Below are positions 25,757-34,924 of a stretch of 64,000 nucleotides of DNA, in pieces; the first letter of the stretch is position 1, and each line of letters opens with the position of its first letter. The notes beneath the pieces were generated by a model. It did no database searches, was not told the DNA's origin, and was given only the letters and a program-made list of their open reading frames with translations. Source of the stretch: CAZSDP01 sp964605665. GTDB lineage: Bacteria; Planctomycetota; UBA8108; UBA1146. The stretch lies in the NCBI GenBank assembly GCA_964605665.1, contig CAZSDP010000002.1:231283-295282 (forward strand), read 5' to 3'. The translations under genes and the position numbers were made by a program.

Positions 25757-26952
25757 TCGATCGCATTCGTTTCTTCATGCCGATCATCGTTCTACTTCTC
25801 TCTTTGCTCCTGATGCAGTGGTTGATCTCGCTTCGTGAGGAACCCACCATTGCTCCTGCAGCCCCATACCTCCCCTTGGTGGAGGTGATAGAGGCCAAAC
25901 CGAGCGTCTATCAGCATACGGTCAGATCGCACGGGACAGTTGCACCTCTGGGTGTGATCGACTTGGTGCCGGAGGTGGGTGGGCGAGTCGAGTTCGTTTC
26001 TCCGCAACTGCGACCGGGAGCCTTCTTCCGCGAGGGAGAGCGTTTACTAGAGATCGACCCCGAAGACCTCGACCGAGCGGTCACCGTCGCTCGTTCGGTC
26101 TTGAGAGATGCTGCGGTCGCCTTCGAAACCGAAAAAGCACGCGCGCGAGTTGCTCGGGAAGAATGGGGCACACTCGAGTTGGGAGAAGCTTCCCCTCTTG
26201 CTCTTCGTGAACCTCAACTCGCGTTGGCGGAAGCGCGTCGGGATGCTGCGAAAGCCCGGCTCGAGCAGGCAGAACGGAATCGCGCTCGGTGCAAAATCCT
26301 CGCGCCCTTCGATGGAAGAGTGCTCGACGAGAGAGTCGATGTGGGGCAGATCATCGCAGCGGGAGCACCGGTTGCTAGACTGCATCAGACTGATCGAGCA
26401 GAAGTTGTTCTCCCGATTCTTGACGCAGATCTCGCTTATCTCGATCTACCCCTCTTTCCCGAAGACCAAGGCAAAGACCCATCGGAACAGTTACCAGTGA
26501 CTTTGACGGCGCAGTTTGCGGGGGCGGAAGGTCGTTGGGAGGGACGAGTGGCGCGAATTGAAGGTGAGCTCGACCCAAGAACGAGATTGGTTCGACTGGT
26601 TGCAGAGGTCGAGCGCCCCTTTGAGCGAACAGAAGGGCGAGAAGTTCCATTGCCCGCTGGACTCTACGTCGAGGCAGTGATCACCGGTCGGGTTGTCCCA
26701 GAGGTCTTTGTCTTCCCCAGGACAGCTTGGCATGAGGGTACTCAACTCTTGGTTGTCGACGACGATGGCCGGATCGAACTTCGAACACCAAAAATCGAGC
26801 GGCTTCTACGCGATTCCATCGTGGTGTCCGCAGGGATTGTCGAAGGGGAGAGAGTCGTGGTTTCCCCCTTGGAAGCAGTGGTCGATCAGATGCCGGTTCG
26901 AATTCGTGAGGACTCGTCTAGGAACGACGCAGACCAGGGGGGCCAACCGTGA
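25753..26952 (+). CDS. RND efflux periplasmic adaptor (membrane fusion protein)
   Basis: This 399-residue adaptor bridges an RND pump and an outer-membrane channel. One N-terminal membrane segment covers about residues 8-27 (FMPIIVLLLSLLLMQWLI). A split lipoyl/barrel-sandwich domain flanks a helical hairpin: GRVEFVSPQLRPGAFFREGERLLEIDP before, CKILAPFDGRVLDERVDVGQII after. Beta-barrel and membrane-proximal domains follow. It starts inside the stop of the upstream gene (ATGA) and its own stop overlaps the pump start (GTGA), so expression is coupled. Confidence 0.92.
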   Translation: MIDRIRFFMPIIVLLLSLLLMQWLISLREEPTIAPAAPYLPLVEVIEAKPSVYQHTVRSHGTVAPLGVIDLVPEVGGRVEFVSPQLRPGAFFREGERLLEIDPEDLDRAVTVARSVLRDAAVAFETEKARARVAREEWGTLELGEASPLALREPQLALAEARRDAAKARLEQAERNRARCKILAPFDGRVLDERVDVGQIIAAGAPVARLHQTDRAEVVLPILDADLAYLDLPLFPEDQGKDPSEQLPVTLTAQFAGAEGRWEGRVARIEGELDPRTRLVRLVAEVERPFERTEGREVPLPAGLYVEAVITGRVVPEVFVFPRTAWHEGTQLLVVDDDGRIELRTPKIERLLRDSIVVSAGIVEGERVVVSPLEAVVDQMPVRIREDSSRNDADQGGQP

Positions 26953-29900
26953 GCGGACTGGTCACCTGGTATGTACGGAACCCGATCGCTGCCAATCTGA
27001 TGATGGTCTTGATCATCTTCGGTGGAACGATGCAGCTTTTGGAGATCAAGGAAGAGGTCTTTCCCGACACGGAAACGGGAGTTGTGTCGATCACAGTCCC
27101 CTTTCCCGGCGCCTCCCCTCAAGAAGTCGAGGAGGGAATCTGCGTCAAAATCGAGGAAGCGGTCCAAGATCTCGAAGGCATTGAGAAAGTCACTTCGAAT
27201 GCGTTTGAGAACTCTGGATCGGTCATGGTCGAGCTTGCAGATGACCAAGATACGCGAGAGTCTCTAGATGACATCAAGAGTCGCATCGATGCGATTGAGA
27301 CTTTCCCTGAAGAGTCGGAAGAACCAGTTGTCCAAGAAGTCATCTTCAAGAGGCATGTGGTCAATATTGCGATCTTTGGGGAAACGAGCGAGTGGGGACT
27401 GCGCCGGCTCGCGGACCGTCTCCGGGAGGAACTTCTCGCGGATACCCTCGTTGCCCAGGCTGAACTGGCGAGTGCTCGACCGTATGAAGTCTCGATTGAA
27501 GTCTCGGAGGCGAATCTACGGCGCTATGGCATTTCTTTCGATCAAGTGGCGCAGGCCGTCTCCCAAAGTTCTCTCGATCTGCCCGGTGGATCGATCCGAA
27601 CCCGCGAGGGGGATCTGCTGATTCGGACCGTCGGTCAGCGCTATCGCGGAGATGACTTCGCCTTGATTCCGGTGATCACCTACCCCGATGGCACACGATT
27701 GACGGTGGGGGATATCGGTCGGGTCGTCGACGGTTTTGAAGAGATCGATCAGTCTGCTCGATTCAATGGACTTCCAGCAGTGCAGATCAAGGTCTATCGA
27801 AGCGGAGATCAGAGTGCGACTGAGATCGGCGCCGCAGTACGGAAGTTCGTGGAAGACGCAAGTCTGAGGGTTCCAGAGGGGATCGGGCTCGCGACATGGC
27901 AAGACAACTCTCGAATCTTGAAGAGTCGACTCGATCTTCTCAAGAAGAATGCCATCTATGGGCTTGCTCTCGTCTTTACCGTGCTGACCTTGTTCTTGCG
28001 GTTGCGTTTAGCGATGTGGATCAGTATCGGAATTGCAGTCAGCTTCCTCGGTACCTTCTTGGTGATGCCTTCGATCGGCGCATCTCTGAACATGATCACG
28101 GCCTTCGGCTTCATCGTGGTGTTGGGAATCGTGGTCGATGACGCCATCATCGTGGGGGAGAGCATCTTTCGAGAGCAGGAGTCTGGCAAGCCGGGGCTCG
28201 CCGGAGCGATCGCTGGGGCGAAGCACGTTGCGATCCCAGTGCTCTTCGCAGTCTCCACCACGATCGCCGCTTTTTGGCCGCTGATGACTCTCCCAGGCGC
28301 GGTCGGGAAGCTGTGGCGTCAAATCCCCTATGTGGTCATCCCAACCCTGATCTTCAGTCTGATTGAGACTCTGTTGATTCTCCCGGCGCATCTACGTCAT
28401 CAGAAGGAGCACGATCGGAGACGAAGTGCCATCAGCTGGCTCGCAGAGCGCACCCAAAGTGTTTTCGCGGAGGGGCTCCGACGATTCACCAAATCGGTGT
28501 ATCGACCTCTCCTCGAACGCGCCCTCGCCGTTCGATATCTCACAGTTGCCGCCTTCACAGCCTTATTGCTCTTCACCGTGGGGCTGATCGGAGGGGGATT
28601 CGTTCAGTTCGCCTTCATGCCTGCGGTAGAAGCAGACAATGTTGTTGCAGATCTCATCATGCCAAGGGGAACTCCAGCGGAGAAAACGAGCGCGGCAATT
28701 GAACAGGTTGAGCATGCAGCGCAGAAATTGAGAGCCGAAATTGATGCTGAAAACCGCGGCTCTAGCATCTTCCGCAATATCTTGACCACCGTTGGTGAGC
28801 AGCCCAATGTCGTGGATCAACAAACCAATGCTGGGGGAACCGCTCGTGTTATCAATGGTGCTCATCTCGCGGAGGTCAACATCGAGTTGGCTCCTTCTGA
28901 AGAACGGGTCGGGCTTTCAAGCGATTCGATCTCCCGCAGATGGCGAGAGTTGACAGGTGCGATTCCTGGAGCTGTCGAACTGAGTTTCACCGCGTCTCTG
29001 TTTATGACTGGGGATGACATCGACATCTTGCTCGAAGGGGACGATCTCTCTGAGCTCAAGTCGGCGGCAGAGTGGCTCAAAGATCGCATCTCTGCGGTGC
29101 CAGGAGTGCAAGAAGTCAGCGATAGTTTTCGAGCGGGCAAGGAGGAGCTGCGGTTATCTCTTCGCCCGGAAGCGGAACAATTGGGGATCACCTTGGCCGA
29201 ACTCGCCCGCCAAATCCGCCAGGGATTCTATGGGGTGGAGGCGAATCGAATTCAGCGTGGTCGAGATGACGTCAAGGTGATGATTCGTTATCCCGCAGAA
29301 GAGAGGATCTCCATTGCTGATCTCGAGGAGGTTCGAATTCGAAATCGAGACGGCTCGGAAGTGCCTTTGCCGATGGTCGCTGAGGTTGAGCGCATTCGTG
29401 GAATTGAGTCGATACAGAGACTCAATCGTCGTCGGACAGTTCACGTACGGGGATCTCTCGACGATACCGTTACCGACTCAGACTCCGTGTTTCAAACCTT
29501 GGATCAGACGATCCTCTCCGAATTCGAGAAGTTGTATCCCCGAATGTCATGGAGCTATGAAGGCGAGAAGAAGGAACAGGCTGATACTCTGAAAGCACTT
29601 GGGAGAGGTTTCATCGTCGCGTTGATCGTCATCTATGCGCTGATGGCAGTTCCATTCCGTTCTTGGTTGCAGCCATTGATCATCATGAGCGCGATACCTT
29701 TCGGAATTGTTGGAGCGACACTTGGTCATCTGCTTCTGGGTATGGAATTGAGCACGGTCTCACTGTGCGGGGTGATCGCCCTCTCTGGTGTCGTGGTCAA
29801 TGACAATTTAGTCTTGGTCGATTACATCAATCGGAGGAGGCGAGAAGGAGCGAGTCTCGACGCGGCGATTCAAGATGCTGGTAGCGCTCGGCTTCGTCCG

Positions 29901-30176
29901 ATTCTCTTGACCTCGCTGACGACTTTTGCTGGTTTGACGCCACTGCTCCTCGAGCAAAGCTTGCAAGCGAAGTTCATGGTTCCGATGGCGGTTTCCCTTG
30001 GATTTGGTGTTCTGTTTGCCACGCTGATTTCTTTGATCCTAGTTCCAGTCATTTACCGAATTCTCGAAGATGGTTTCGGTTGGTTTGGGATCGATGAACA
30101 CTGGATTGCAGAAGTTGAGGAAGAACAGAGCAGTGCGTTGCAAGATTCCACCACTCCTAGTATCAATCCACTGTAG
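26949..30176 (+). CDS. RND-type efflux pump inner-membrane transporter
   Basis: This 1075-residue RND (AcrB/HAE1-type) transporter is powered by the proton gradient. It has one N-terminal membrane segment (NPIAANLMMVLIIFGG), a large periplasmic porter domain, and membrane segments with the proton-relay GIVVDDAIIVGE motif near residue 395. A second porter domain and the second half of the membrane bundle (SGVVVNDNLVLVDYINRRR, near 945) follow. Length is typical. The GTG start overlaps the adaptor stop. Together with the TetR gene, channel and adaptor it forms a complete drug or metabolite exporter. The substrate cannot be told from the sequence. Confidence 0.94.
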   Translation: MSGLVTWYVRNPIAANLMMVLIIFGGTMQLLEIKEEVFPDTETGVVSITVPFPGASPQEVEEGICVKIEEAVQDLEGIEKVTSNAFENSGSVMVELADDQDTRESLDDIKSRIDAIETFPEESEEPVVQEVIFKRHVVNIAIFGETSEWGLRRLADRLREELLADTLVAQAELASARPYEVSIEVSEANLRRYGISFDQVAQAVSQSSLDLPGGSIRTREGDLLIRTVGQRYRGDDFALIPVITYPDGTRLTVGDIGRVVDGFEEIDQSARFNGLPAVQIKVYRSGDQSATEIGAAVRKFVEDASLRVPEGIGLATWQDNSRILKSRLDLLKKNAIYGLALVFTVLTLFLRLRLAMWISIGIAVSFLGTFLVMPSIGASLNMITAFGFIVVLGIVVDDAIIVGESIFREQESGKPGLAGAIAGAKHVAIPVLFAVSTTIAAFWPLMTLPGAVGKLWRQIPYVVIPTLIFSLIETLLILPAHLRHQKEHDRRRSAISWLAERTQSVFAEGLRRFTKSVYRPLLERALAVRYLTVAAFTALLLFTVGLIGGGFVQFAFMPAVEADNVVADLIMPRGTPAEKTSAAIEQVEHAAQKLRAEIDAENRGSSIFRNILTTVGEQPNVVDQQTNAGGTARVINGAHLAEVNIELAPSEERVGLSSDSISRRWRELTGAIPGAVELSFTASLFMTGDDIDILLEGDDLSELKSAAEWLKDRISAVPGVQEVSDSFRAGKEELRLSLRPEAEQLGITLAELARQIRQGFYGVEANRIQRGRDDVKVMIRYPAEERISIADLEEVRIRNRDGSEVPLPMVAEVERIRGIESIQRLNRRRTVHVRGSLDDTVTDSDSVFQTLDQTILSEFEKLYPRMSWSYEGEKKEQADTLKALGRGFIVALIVIYALMAVPFRSWLQPLIIMSAIPFGIVGATLGHLLLGMELSTVSLCGVIALSGVVVNDNLVLVDYINRRRREGASLDAAIQDAGSARLRPILLTSLTTFAGLTPLLLEQSLQAKFMVPMAVSLGFGVLFATLISLILVPVIYRILEDGFGWFGIDEHWIAEVEEEQSSALQDSTTPSINPL

Positions 30177-30235
30177 CTGGGGAGGCCAAACTGAGTCGGC
30201 CGAGGAATTCTGCGCCTGGAAGGGAATTTGAGTCT

Positions 30236-31267
30236 ATGAACCCGTCGAAACGCGGCGTTCTACTCGTAAATCTGGGGTCGCCGCGTAGCACTTCAGTCGC
30301 GGATGTGCGGGCGTATCTCAGGGAGTTCTTGTCAGATCCGCTCGTGCTCGATGCTCCGGCTCCAGTTCGGGCGATGGTTCTGAATCTGTTCATTCTCCCT
30401 TTCCGTCCCAAGAAGTCTGCGGAGGCGTACTCATCGATCTGGAGTGACGAAGGCTCTCCTTTGATCGTGACCAGTAAAAGAGTCGCGGAAAAGGTACAAG
30501 AACGCCTGGAGGAGCCGGTTGTCCTCGCGATGCGTTATGGGGAACCATCGATTCGTTCTGGGTTGGAGAAGCTTCGGGAAGAGGGGGTCACAAGAGTCCG
30601 CGTCATTCCTCTGTACCCGCATTTCGCGATGTCGAGTACCGAGACCGTGATCGCAAAAGTACAGTCAGAGGCCACGGCGATGGGGAGTCCATTTGAGTTG
30701 GACTTCTTGTCCAGCTTTTATGACGAACCGCTGTACATCGAGAGTCTTCGGCAAGTTGCGGAGCCTTACTTGAACGCTGACTATGACCATTTGCTCTTTA
30801 GCTATCACGGTGTTCCAGTGCGTCACATCGAAAAGCGAGATCCCACGGGGTGCTACTGTTTGAAGACTCCTGATTGTTGCCGCACTGACCATCCCGCAAC
30901 CGGCATGTGCTATCGCGCACACTGTGTACGAACAACCGATGCGCTTGTTGCCGCTCTTGGAATCCCGGATGGAAAGTGGTCTGTCTCATTCCAGAGCCGC
31001 CTTGGTCGTGACCCTTGGCTCACCCCTTCGACTGAGGACACCCTGGAAGAACTACCAGCAAAGGGCATCAAGAAGCTGCTGGTGATTTGCCCGAGCTTTG
31101 TCGCGGATTGCCTCGAGACCTTGGAAGAGATCGCGATGGAGGGCAAGGAGACCTTCGAAGAGGCGGGCGGCGAGAGCTTCACGATGATTCCATGCTTGAA
31201 TGACCACCCGACTTGGATCGATACCTTAGAGGCATACGCCAAGTGTAAGTCGCCGACGAAAGTCTAG
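30236..31267 (+). CDS. hemH: Ferrochelatase (Cys-rich variant)
   Basis: This 343-residue enzyme inserts Fe2+ into protoporphyrin (or coproporphyrin) in heme synthesis. Family sequences are VNLGSPRS at the start, PLYPHFAMSSTET near 125, the catalytic His191 in FSYHGVP, and SFQSRLGRDPWLTP followed by CPSFVADCLETLEEI. Between residues 206 and 230 there are six Cys (CYC, CC, C, C), an insertion that could hold an Fe-S cluster. ATG 30236 follows GGAAGGGAA. The gene starts 59 bases after the RND pump gene and may be read through from it. Confidence 0.93.
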   Translation: MNPSKRGVLLVNLGSPRSTSVADVRAYLREFLSDPLVLDAPAPVRAMVLNLFILPFRPKKSAEAYSSIWSDEGSPLIVTSKRVAEKVQERLEEPVVLAMRYGEPSIRSGLEKLREEGVTRVRVIPLYPHFAMSSTETVIAKVQSEATAMGSPFELDFLSSFYDEPLYIESLRQVAEPYLNADYDHLLFSYHGVPVRHIEKRDPTGCYCLKTPDCCRTDHPATGMCYRAHCVRTTDALVAALGIPDGKWSVSFQSRLGRDPWLTPSTEDTLEELPAKGIKKLLVICPSFVADCLETLEEIAMEGKETFEEAGGESFTMIPCLNDHPTWIDTLEAYAKCKSPTKV

Positions 31268-31295
31268 CAGGGGTCAAAGTCAGGCTTTGCCCCTG
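31268..31295. terminator. Imperfect hairpin after hemH
   Basis: CAGGGG-T-CAAAG pairs with CTTTG-CCCCTG (one bulged T) around TCAGG, directly overlapping the hemH stop region. It lacks a T-run, so termination is uncertain. Confidence 0.4.
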
Positions 31296-31312
31296 GTAAG
31301 ACTCGCTGTGCC

Positions 31313-31397
31313 GACATCGTGCGGGGGCCGACATCGTGCGGGGGCAGACATCGTGCGGGGGCAGACATCGTGCGGGGGCAGACATCGTGCGGAAGCG
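31313..31397. repeat. Five-copy 17-bp tandem repeat between convergent genes
   Basis: GACATCGTGCGGGGG plus two bases (CC in the first copy, CA later) repeats at 31313, 31330, 31347, 31364 and 31381. The last copy changes to GGAAGCG. It ends three bases before the stop codon of the convergent antiporter gene. There are no spacers, so it is not a CRISPR array. Confidence 0.9.
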
Positions 31398-31399
31398 TG

Positions 31400-33130
31400 T
31401 TATGACCCGGAGAAGAAATTCAAGATCAGGAATCCGAGTAGCGCACTGATCACGATCAGGGTGGGTAGGCTCAATCGCCAGTCCAAACTCATCTTCGACT
31501 TCGCATTCTCAACCGGCGTGGCATGAGCGAGCGCCGATGGAATACGGTCGAGGACGAGGTTGCTGAAGAACCTCCCGACCCGATCGATCGGTCCGAGGAT
31601 CAATGCGTTGGTCACGCCCCATCCCTTTCGATAGAACCAATCTGCATCGAGATTCACCGAGGGAATCTCTGGTGGGTAGATCTTCGTGAGGAAGAGGATG
31701 GTGAAGGCAAGGGATGCGAAGAACAGAATCTGCATCTGTTCAGAAATGTGAGCAAGAGTGTACTGATGAACCGGCTCGCCGAAGGCGAGGGGGAGCAAGT
31801 CATAGAGGACGAGGAAACCTCCGCAGCCGATCCCGATACAAAGCAGAGCAGACAATCCCATGGCGACTCTCATGTGCAGAGGTGCCTCTTCGACGCGAAT
31901 CTTGGAATCATGGGCAAAGAAAGCGAAGAAGGGGATCTTGATTCCCGCATGCTTGACCACGCCGGTCGACGCTAGGAGCAGAAGGAAATAGACCAGCGTT
32001 TCGTGATGATGCGCCGCTGAGACCATGATGAGAGACTTCGAAATGAACCCCGAGAAGAGTGGGAATGCGCTGATCGATGCTGCACCGACGATGCACAGTC
32101 CCGTGGTTTGTGGCATCGATTTGTAGAGACCTCCGAGTTCGTGGCCTCCAGTCTTTCCAGTTCGCAGCAGAACTGCCCCCATCGACATGAAGAGCAGACC
32201 CTTGAAGAAGACATCGTTGAATGCGTGAGCAACCGCGCCATTGACTCCGTACGCGTCTCCCAAGCCGATGCCAACGACCATGAAACCGATCTGGTTGATC
32301 ATGCTGTAACTGAGGGTGCGTCGGAGGTCGTTTTCGATGACCGCGTAAATGATCGGGAAGATCGCCATCACCGCGCCGATGGTGATCAAAATCTCGGAAC
32401 CTGCAAATGTCCGAACGAGGGTGCAAATCGCCACCTTGGTGGTGAATCCACTGAGAAACACCGATCCGGTCGCAGTGCCTTCCGGATATCCATCGACGAG
32501 CCAGGTGTGGAGGAAGGGGAAGGCGCACTTGATGCCGATGCCGAGGAGGATCAATACCGCGCCGAGGTCTCCCTGACTCAGATCATCGGTCAACGAACCG
32601 AACCAACCGATCGTCAAGTCTGCGCCCGATTCAGTGCGGATGACCACTCCAGCTAAGAGCAAAAGCCCAGAGATGATTTGTTGAACGAGGTATCTCTGAC
32701 CCGCAGCAGTTGCAGTGGCGGTTCTTCGTGCCCAGATGAAAAAGACGGAGCTGATCGCCAGGATTTCCCAACAGACGAAGAGGCTGATCCAGTCTCCCGC
32801 GAAGACTGCTCCAATTGCACTCGCAGGGTAGAGCAAGGCTGGAATGGTCTGGAATTTGTCTTCAACCGCTAGGGCGAAGATGACACTGACGATGAGAGCG
32901 ATGTGGAACAGCAGGCCGAAGATGAAGCTGAGCTTCGTCATCTCCGCGAGCACCAAAGTGAAACCGAGGAACTCTGTGACTTGCTTGAAGTCATCGGGGA
33001 GGTAGAGAAGGTTGACCAAGCTCACGATCGGAACGAGGACCATGAAGGCCATTCGCGGCTTCCCACGAAGGAATGGCACGATCAAGGAGCCGATGAGAGG
33101 CAGTAGTGCGGGATGCAGGCTACCGATCAT
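31400..33130 (-). CDS. Mrp-type antiporter subunit D homologue (third copy)
   Basis: This 576-residue multi-spanning protein belongs to the NuoM/NuoN/MrpD proton-channel family. It has EILAISSVFFIWA, the channel Lys stretch GIGIKCAFPFLHTWL, and LSYSMINQIGFMV. It is longer than typical MrpD (about 500) because of C-terminal membrane segments and a hydrophilic part (residues about 490-550). ATG 33130 has GAGG six bases upstream and overlaps the small upstream gene by 11 bases. It is the last gene of the Mrp operon. Role: a proton/cation translocating subunit in the inner membrane. Confidence 0.88.
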   Translation of the reverse strand: MIGSLHPALLPLIGSLIVPFLRGKPRMAFMVLVPIVSLVNLLYLPDDFKQVTEFLGFTLVLAEMTKLSFIFGLLFHIALIVSVIFALAVEDKFQTIPALLYPASAIGAVFAGDWISLFVCWEILAISSVFFIWARRTATATAAGQRYLVQQIISGLLLLAGVVIRTESGADLTIGWFGSLTDDLSQGDLGAVLILLGIGIKCAFPFLHTWLVDGYPEGTATGSVFLSGFTTKVAICTLVRTFAGSEILITIGAVMAIFPIIYAVIENDLRRTLSYSMINQIGFMVVGIGLGDAYGVNGAVAHAFNDVFFKGLLFMSMGAVLLRTGKTGGHELGGLYKSMPQTTGLCIVGAASISAFPLFSGFISKSLIMVSAAHHHETLVYFLLLLASTGVVKHAGIKIPFFAFFAHDSKIRVEEAPLHMRVAMGLSALLCIGIGCGGFLVLYDLLPLAFGEPVHQYTLAHISEQMQILFFASLAFTILFLTKIYPPEIPSVNLDADWFYRKGWGVTNALILGPIDRVGRFFSNLVLDRIPSALAHATPVENAKSKMSLDWRLSLPTLIVISALLGFLILNFFSGS

Positions 33131-33431
33131 AGTATTCCTCATCTCGCATCAGCAGAGGTCTCGCAGCTTTGGCGACCAACACGATGATCGTGCAGCCGAT
33201 CAAACCGTAAACTGAAAAGAAGGTGGGAATCTCTTCGATGGGGTAATGCCCTTGTTTGCCCAACACGCCGACGACGAGACCAAAAATGAGGACTGCTGCG
33301 CAAGAGAAGTAGAACCACTTCAGCAAGCGCTTCACATTCGTCGGGTTGTCGAGCCAGTATTCGCGCTCTTCAGAACGGCTTTGATTTGGCTCTGACGAGT
33401 TGCTTTGACTGTCCAAGTGTCCTCGTCTCAA
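33120..33431 (-). CDS. Small two-helix membrane protein of the Mrp operon
   Basis: This 103-residue protein has a hydrophilic N-terminus and two membrane segments (about residues 37-57 and 72-88). Its start overlaps the upstream antiporter gene by four bases and its stop overlaps the next. No family is recognised. Position suggests an accessory subunit of the complex. Confidence 0.75.
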   Translation of the reverse strand: MRRGHLDSQSNSSEPNQSRSEEREYWLDNPTNVKRLLKWFYFSCAAVLIFGLVVGVLGKQGHYPIEEIPTFFSVYGLIGCTIIVLVAKAARPLLMRDEEYYDR

Positions 33432-34924
33432 TCAGCAGCCAGAGAGGCTAGGTTGTAGAGCAGCTGCGGCCAGGCAAAGAGAATGAGGCAACCAGTTGCC
33501 GTGACGATGATCGGTATTCGGCAGAGTACAGGGGCCTCACCGTGATCGGAGTAGTCGGTGTCTGGAGAAGATTCCTTGTTCTGGTCGCTGGTCGGTTTTT
33601 CCTTGCCGAAGAACGCGATCAGCGGAATCGGTAGGAGATAGGCGATATTCAGAAGTGAACTCACCAGCAAGACGATCAAGAATGCGATCTGTTCCGCTTC
33701 CATCGTCCCCATGGCGATGAACCACTTACTCCAAGCTCCGCCAAAGGGAGGTAGACCGATTGTGCTCACTGCGCCTACGAGGAAACAAGCCATGGTGATC
33801 GGCATTCTTTTGCCGATTCCGGAGAGTTCACTGACGTTTGTCTTGTGAGCAGTAACGTAGATCGCGCCTGCGCAGAAGAAGAGGGTGATCTTTCCGAATG
33901 CGTGCATCGCGATGTGCATCGCGCCGCCGGTGACAGAGGCCTCCGTCGCCAGCGCTGCAGCGAGAACGATGTAGCTCAATTGGCCGATCGTCGAATAGGC
34001 GAGCCGTGCCTTTAGGTTGTCTTTTGCCATCGCGAAGAGGCTTGCAACGATGATGGTGACTGCCGCGAACCACGCGATCATGTGGCCGGCGTTCGCATCA
34101 CGCATGGTGTCGAGCCCGATGATCATCACCGCAATCTTCAGTACGGTGAAGACTCCTGCCTTCACTACCGCTACCGCATGCAGAAAAGCGCTGACTGGGG
34201 TGGGTGCAACCATCGCATTGGGAAGCCACATATGGAAAGGCATCAATGCGGTTTTACCGGTGCCAAAGAAAAAGATGGTGGTGAGGAGAACAACCTGACC
34301 CGCAGTCGCTTTACCGGCGAGCACTCCTCCAGGGGTGAAGTCGAGCGTGCCTGAAAGTAACCATGTCCAAACGACCGCGGCGAGGAAGAGGAGAGTCGAG
34401 GTGCCGACCAGGACTCCCAAGTAGATCCTCCCCGAACGAAACGCCGCCGGAGTTCGAGCGTGCGTGACGAGGGGATAGGTCGAAAAGGTGAGAATTTCGT
34501 AGAAGAGAAAGAGAGTGAGCAGGTTTGCCGAAAATGCGATGCCGATCGCTGCGAAGATTGCCACCGCGAAGCAAGTGTAATAGCGGGTCTGCCCCTCCCC
34601 GGTCTTTCCATAGAGCTTTCTCATGTACCCAATCGAGTAAATCGAGTTGAAGATCCACAAGAAGCTCGCGACGAGGGCGTAGATCAAGCCGAGTGGCTCT
34701 ACCTCTAATGCCAGCGCGAGATCGGGGGAGAACTGAGCGATCGTCAGGCTAGGACGAACACCCTCGATCACCGGTCCGATCAGTGCGACCACCGCGCCAA
34801 AGAGTAGGGCTCCGGTGAACATCGTCACCGACTCTCGCACATTGGGACGCTTCCCCAGCAGGAGTAACAAGATGGCTCCCAGAAGAGGAGTGCTGAGAGC
34901 GATCGCGGGTAAGAACTCGGTCAT
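33428..34924 (-). CDS. Mrp-type antiporter subunit D homologue (second copy)
   Basis: This 498-residue NuoM/MrpD-family membrane protein shows LFYEILTFSTYPLV, with the conserved Glu in membrane segment 5. GTGKTALMPFHMWLPNAMVAPTPVSAFLHAVAVVKAGVF-type channel sequence follows near 220-260, then ARLAYSTIGQLSYIVL. A hydrophilic loop near 440-465 (KPTSDQNKESSPDTDY) is unusual. It overlaps both neighbours by four bases, so it is in one translationally coupled operon. Confidence 0.9.
   Translation of the reverse strand: MTEFLPAIALSTPLLGAILLLLLGKRPNVRESVTMFTGALLFGAVVALIGPVIEGVRPSLTIAQFSPDLALALEVEPLGLIYALVASFLWIFNSIYSIGYMRKLYGKTGEGQTRYYTCFAVAIFAAIGIAFSANLLTLFLFYEILTFSTYPLVTHARTPAAFRSGRIYLGVLVGTSTLLFLAAVVWTWLLSGTLDFTPGGVLAGKATAGQVVLLTTIFFFGTGKTALMPFHMWLPNAMVAPTPVSAFLHAVAVVKAGVFTVLKIAVMIIGLDTMRDANAGHMIAWFAAVTIIVASLFAMAKDNLKARLAYSTIGQLSYIVLAAALATEASVTGGAMHIAMHAFGKITLFFCAGAIYVTAHKTNVSELSGIGKRMPITMACFLVGAVSTIGLPPFGGAWSKWFIAMGTMEAEQIAFLIVLLVSSLLNIAYLLPIPLIAFFGKEKPTSDQNKESSPDTDYSDHGEAPVLCRIPIIVTATGCLILFAWPQLLYNLASLAAD

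Noticed and set aside
26108..26500. Second frames in the efflux operon
   Set aside because: They overlap the adaptor and pump genes, which have clear family motifs and coupled starts.
31313..31397. CRISPR array
   Set aside because: The 17-bp units are directly joined without spacers, and there are no cas genes.
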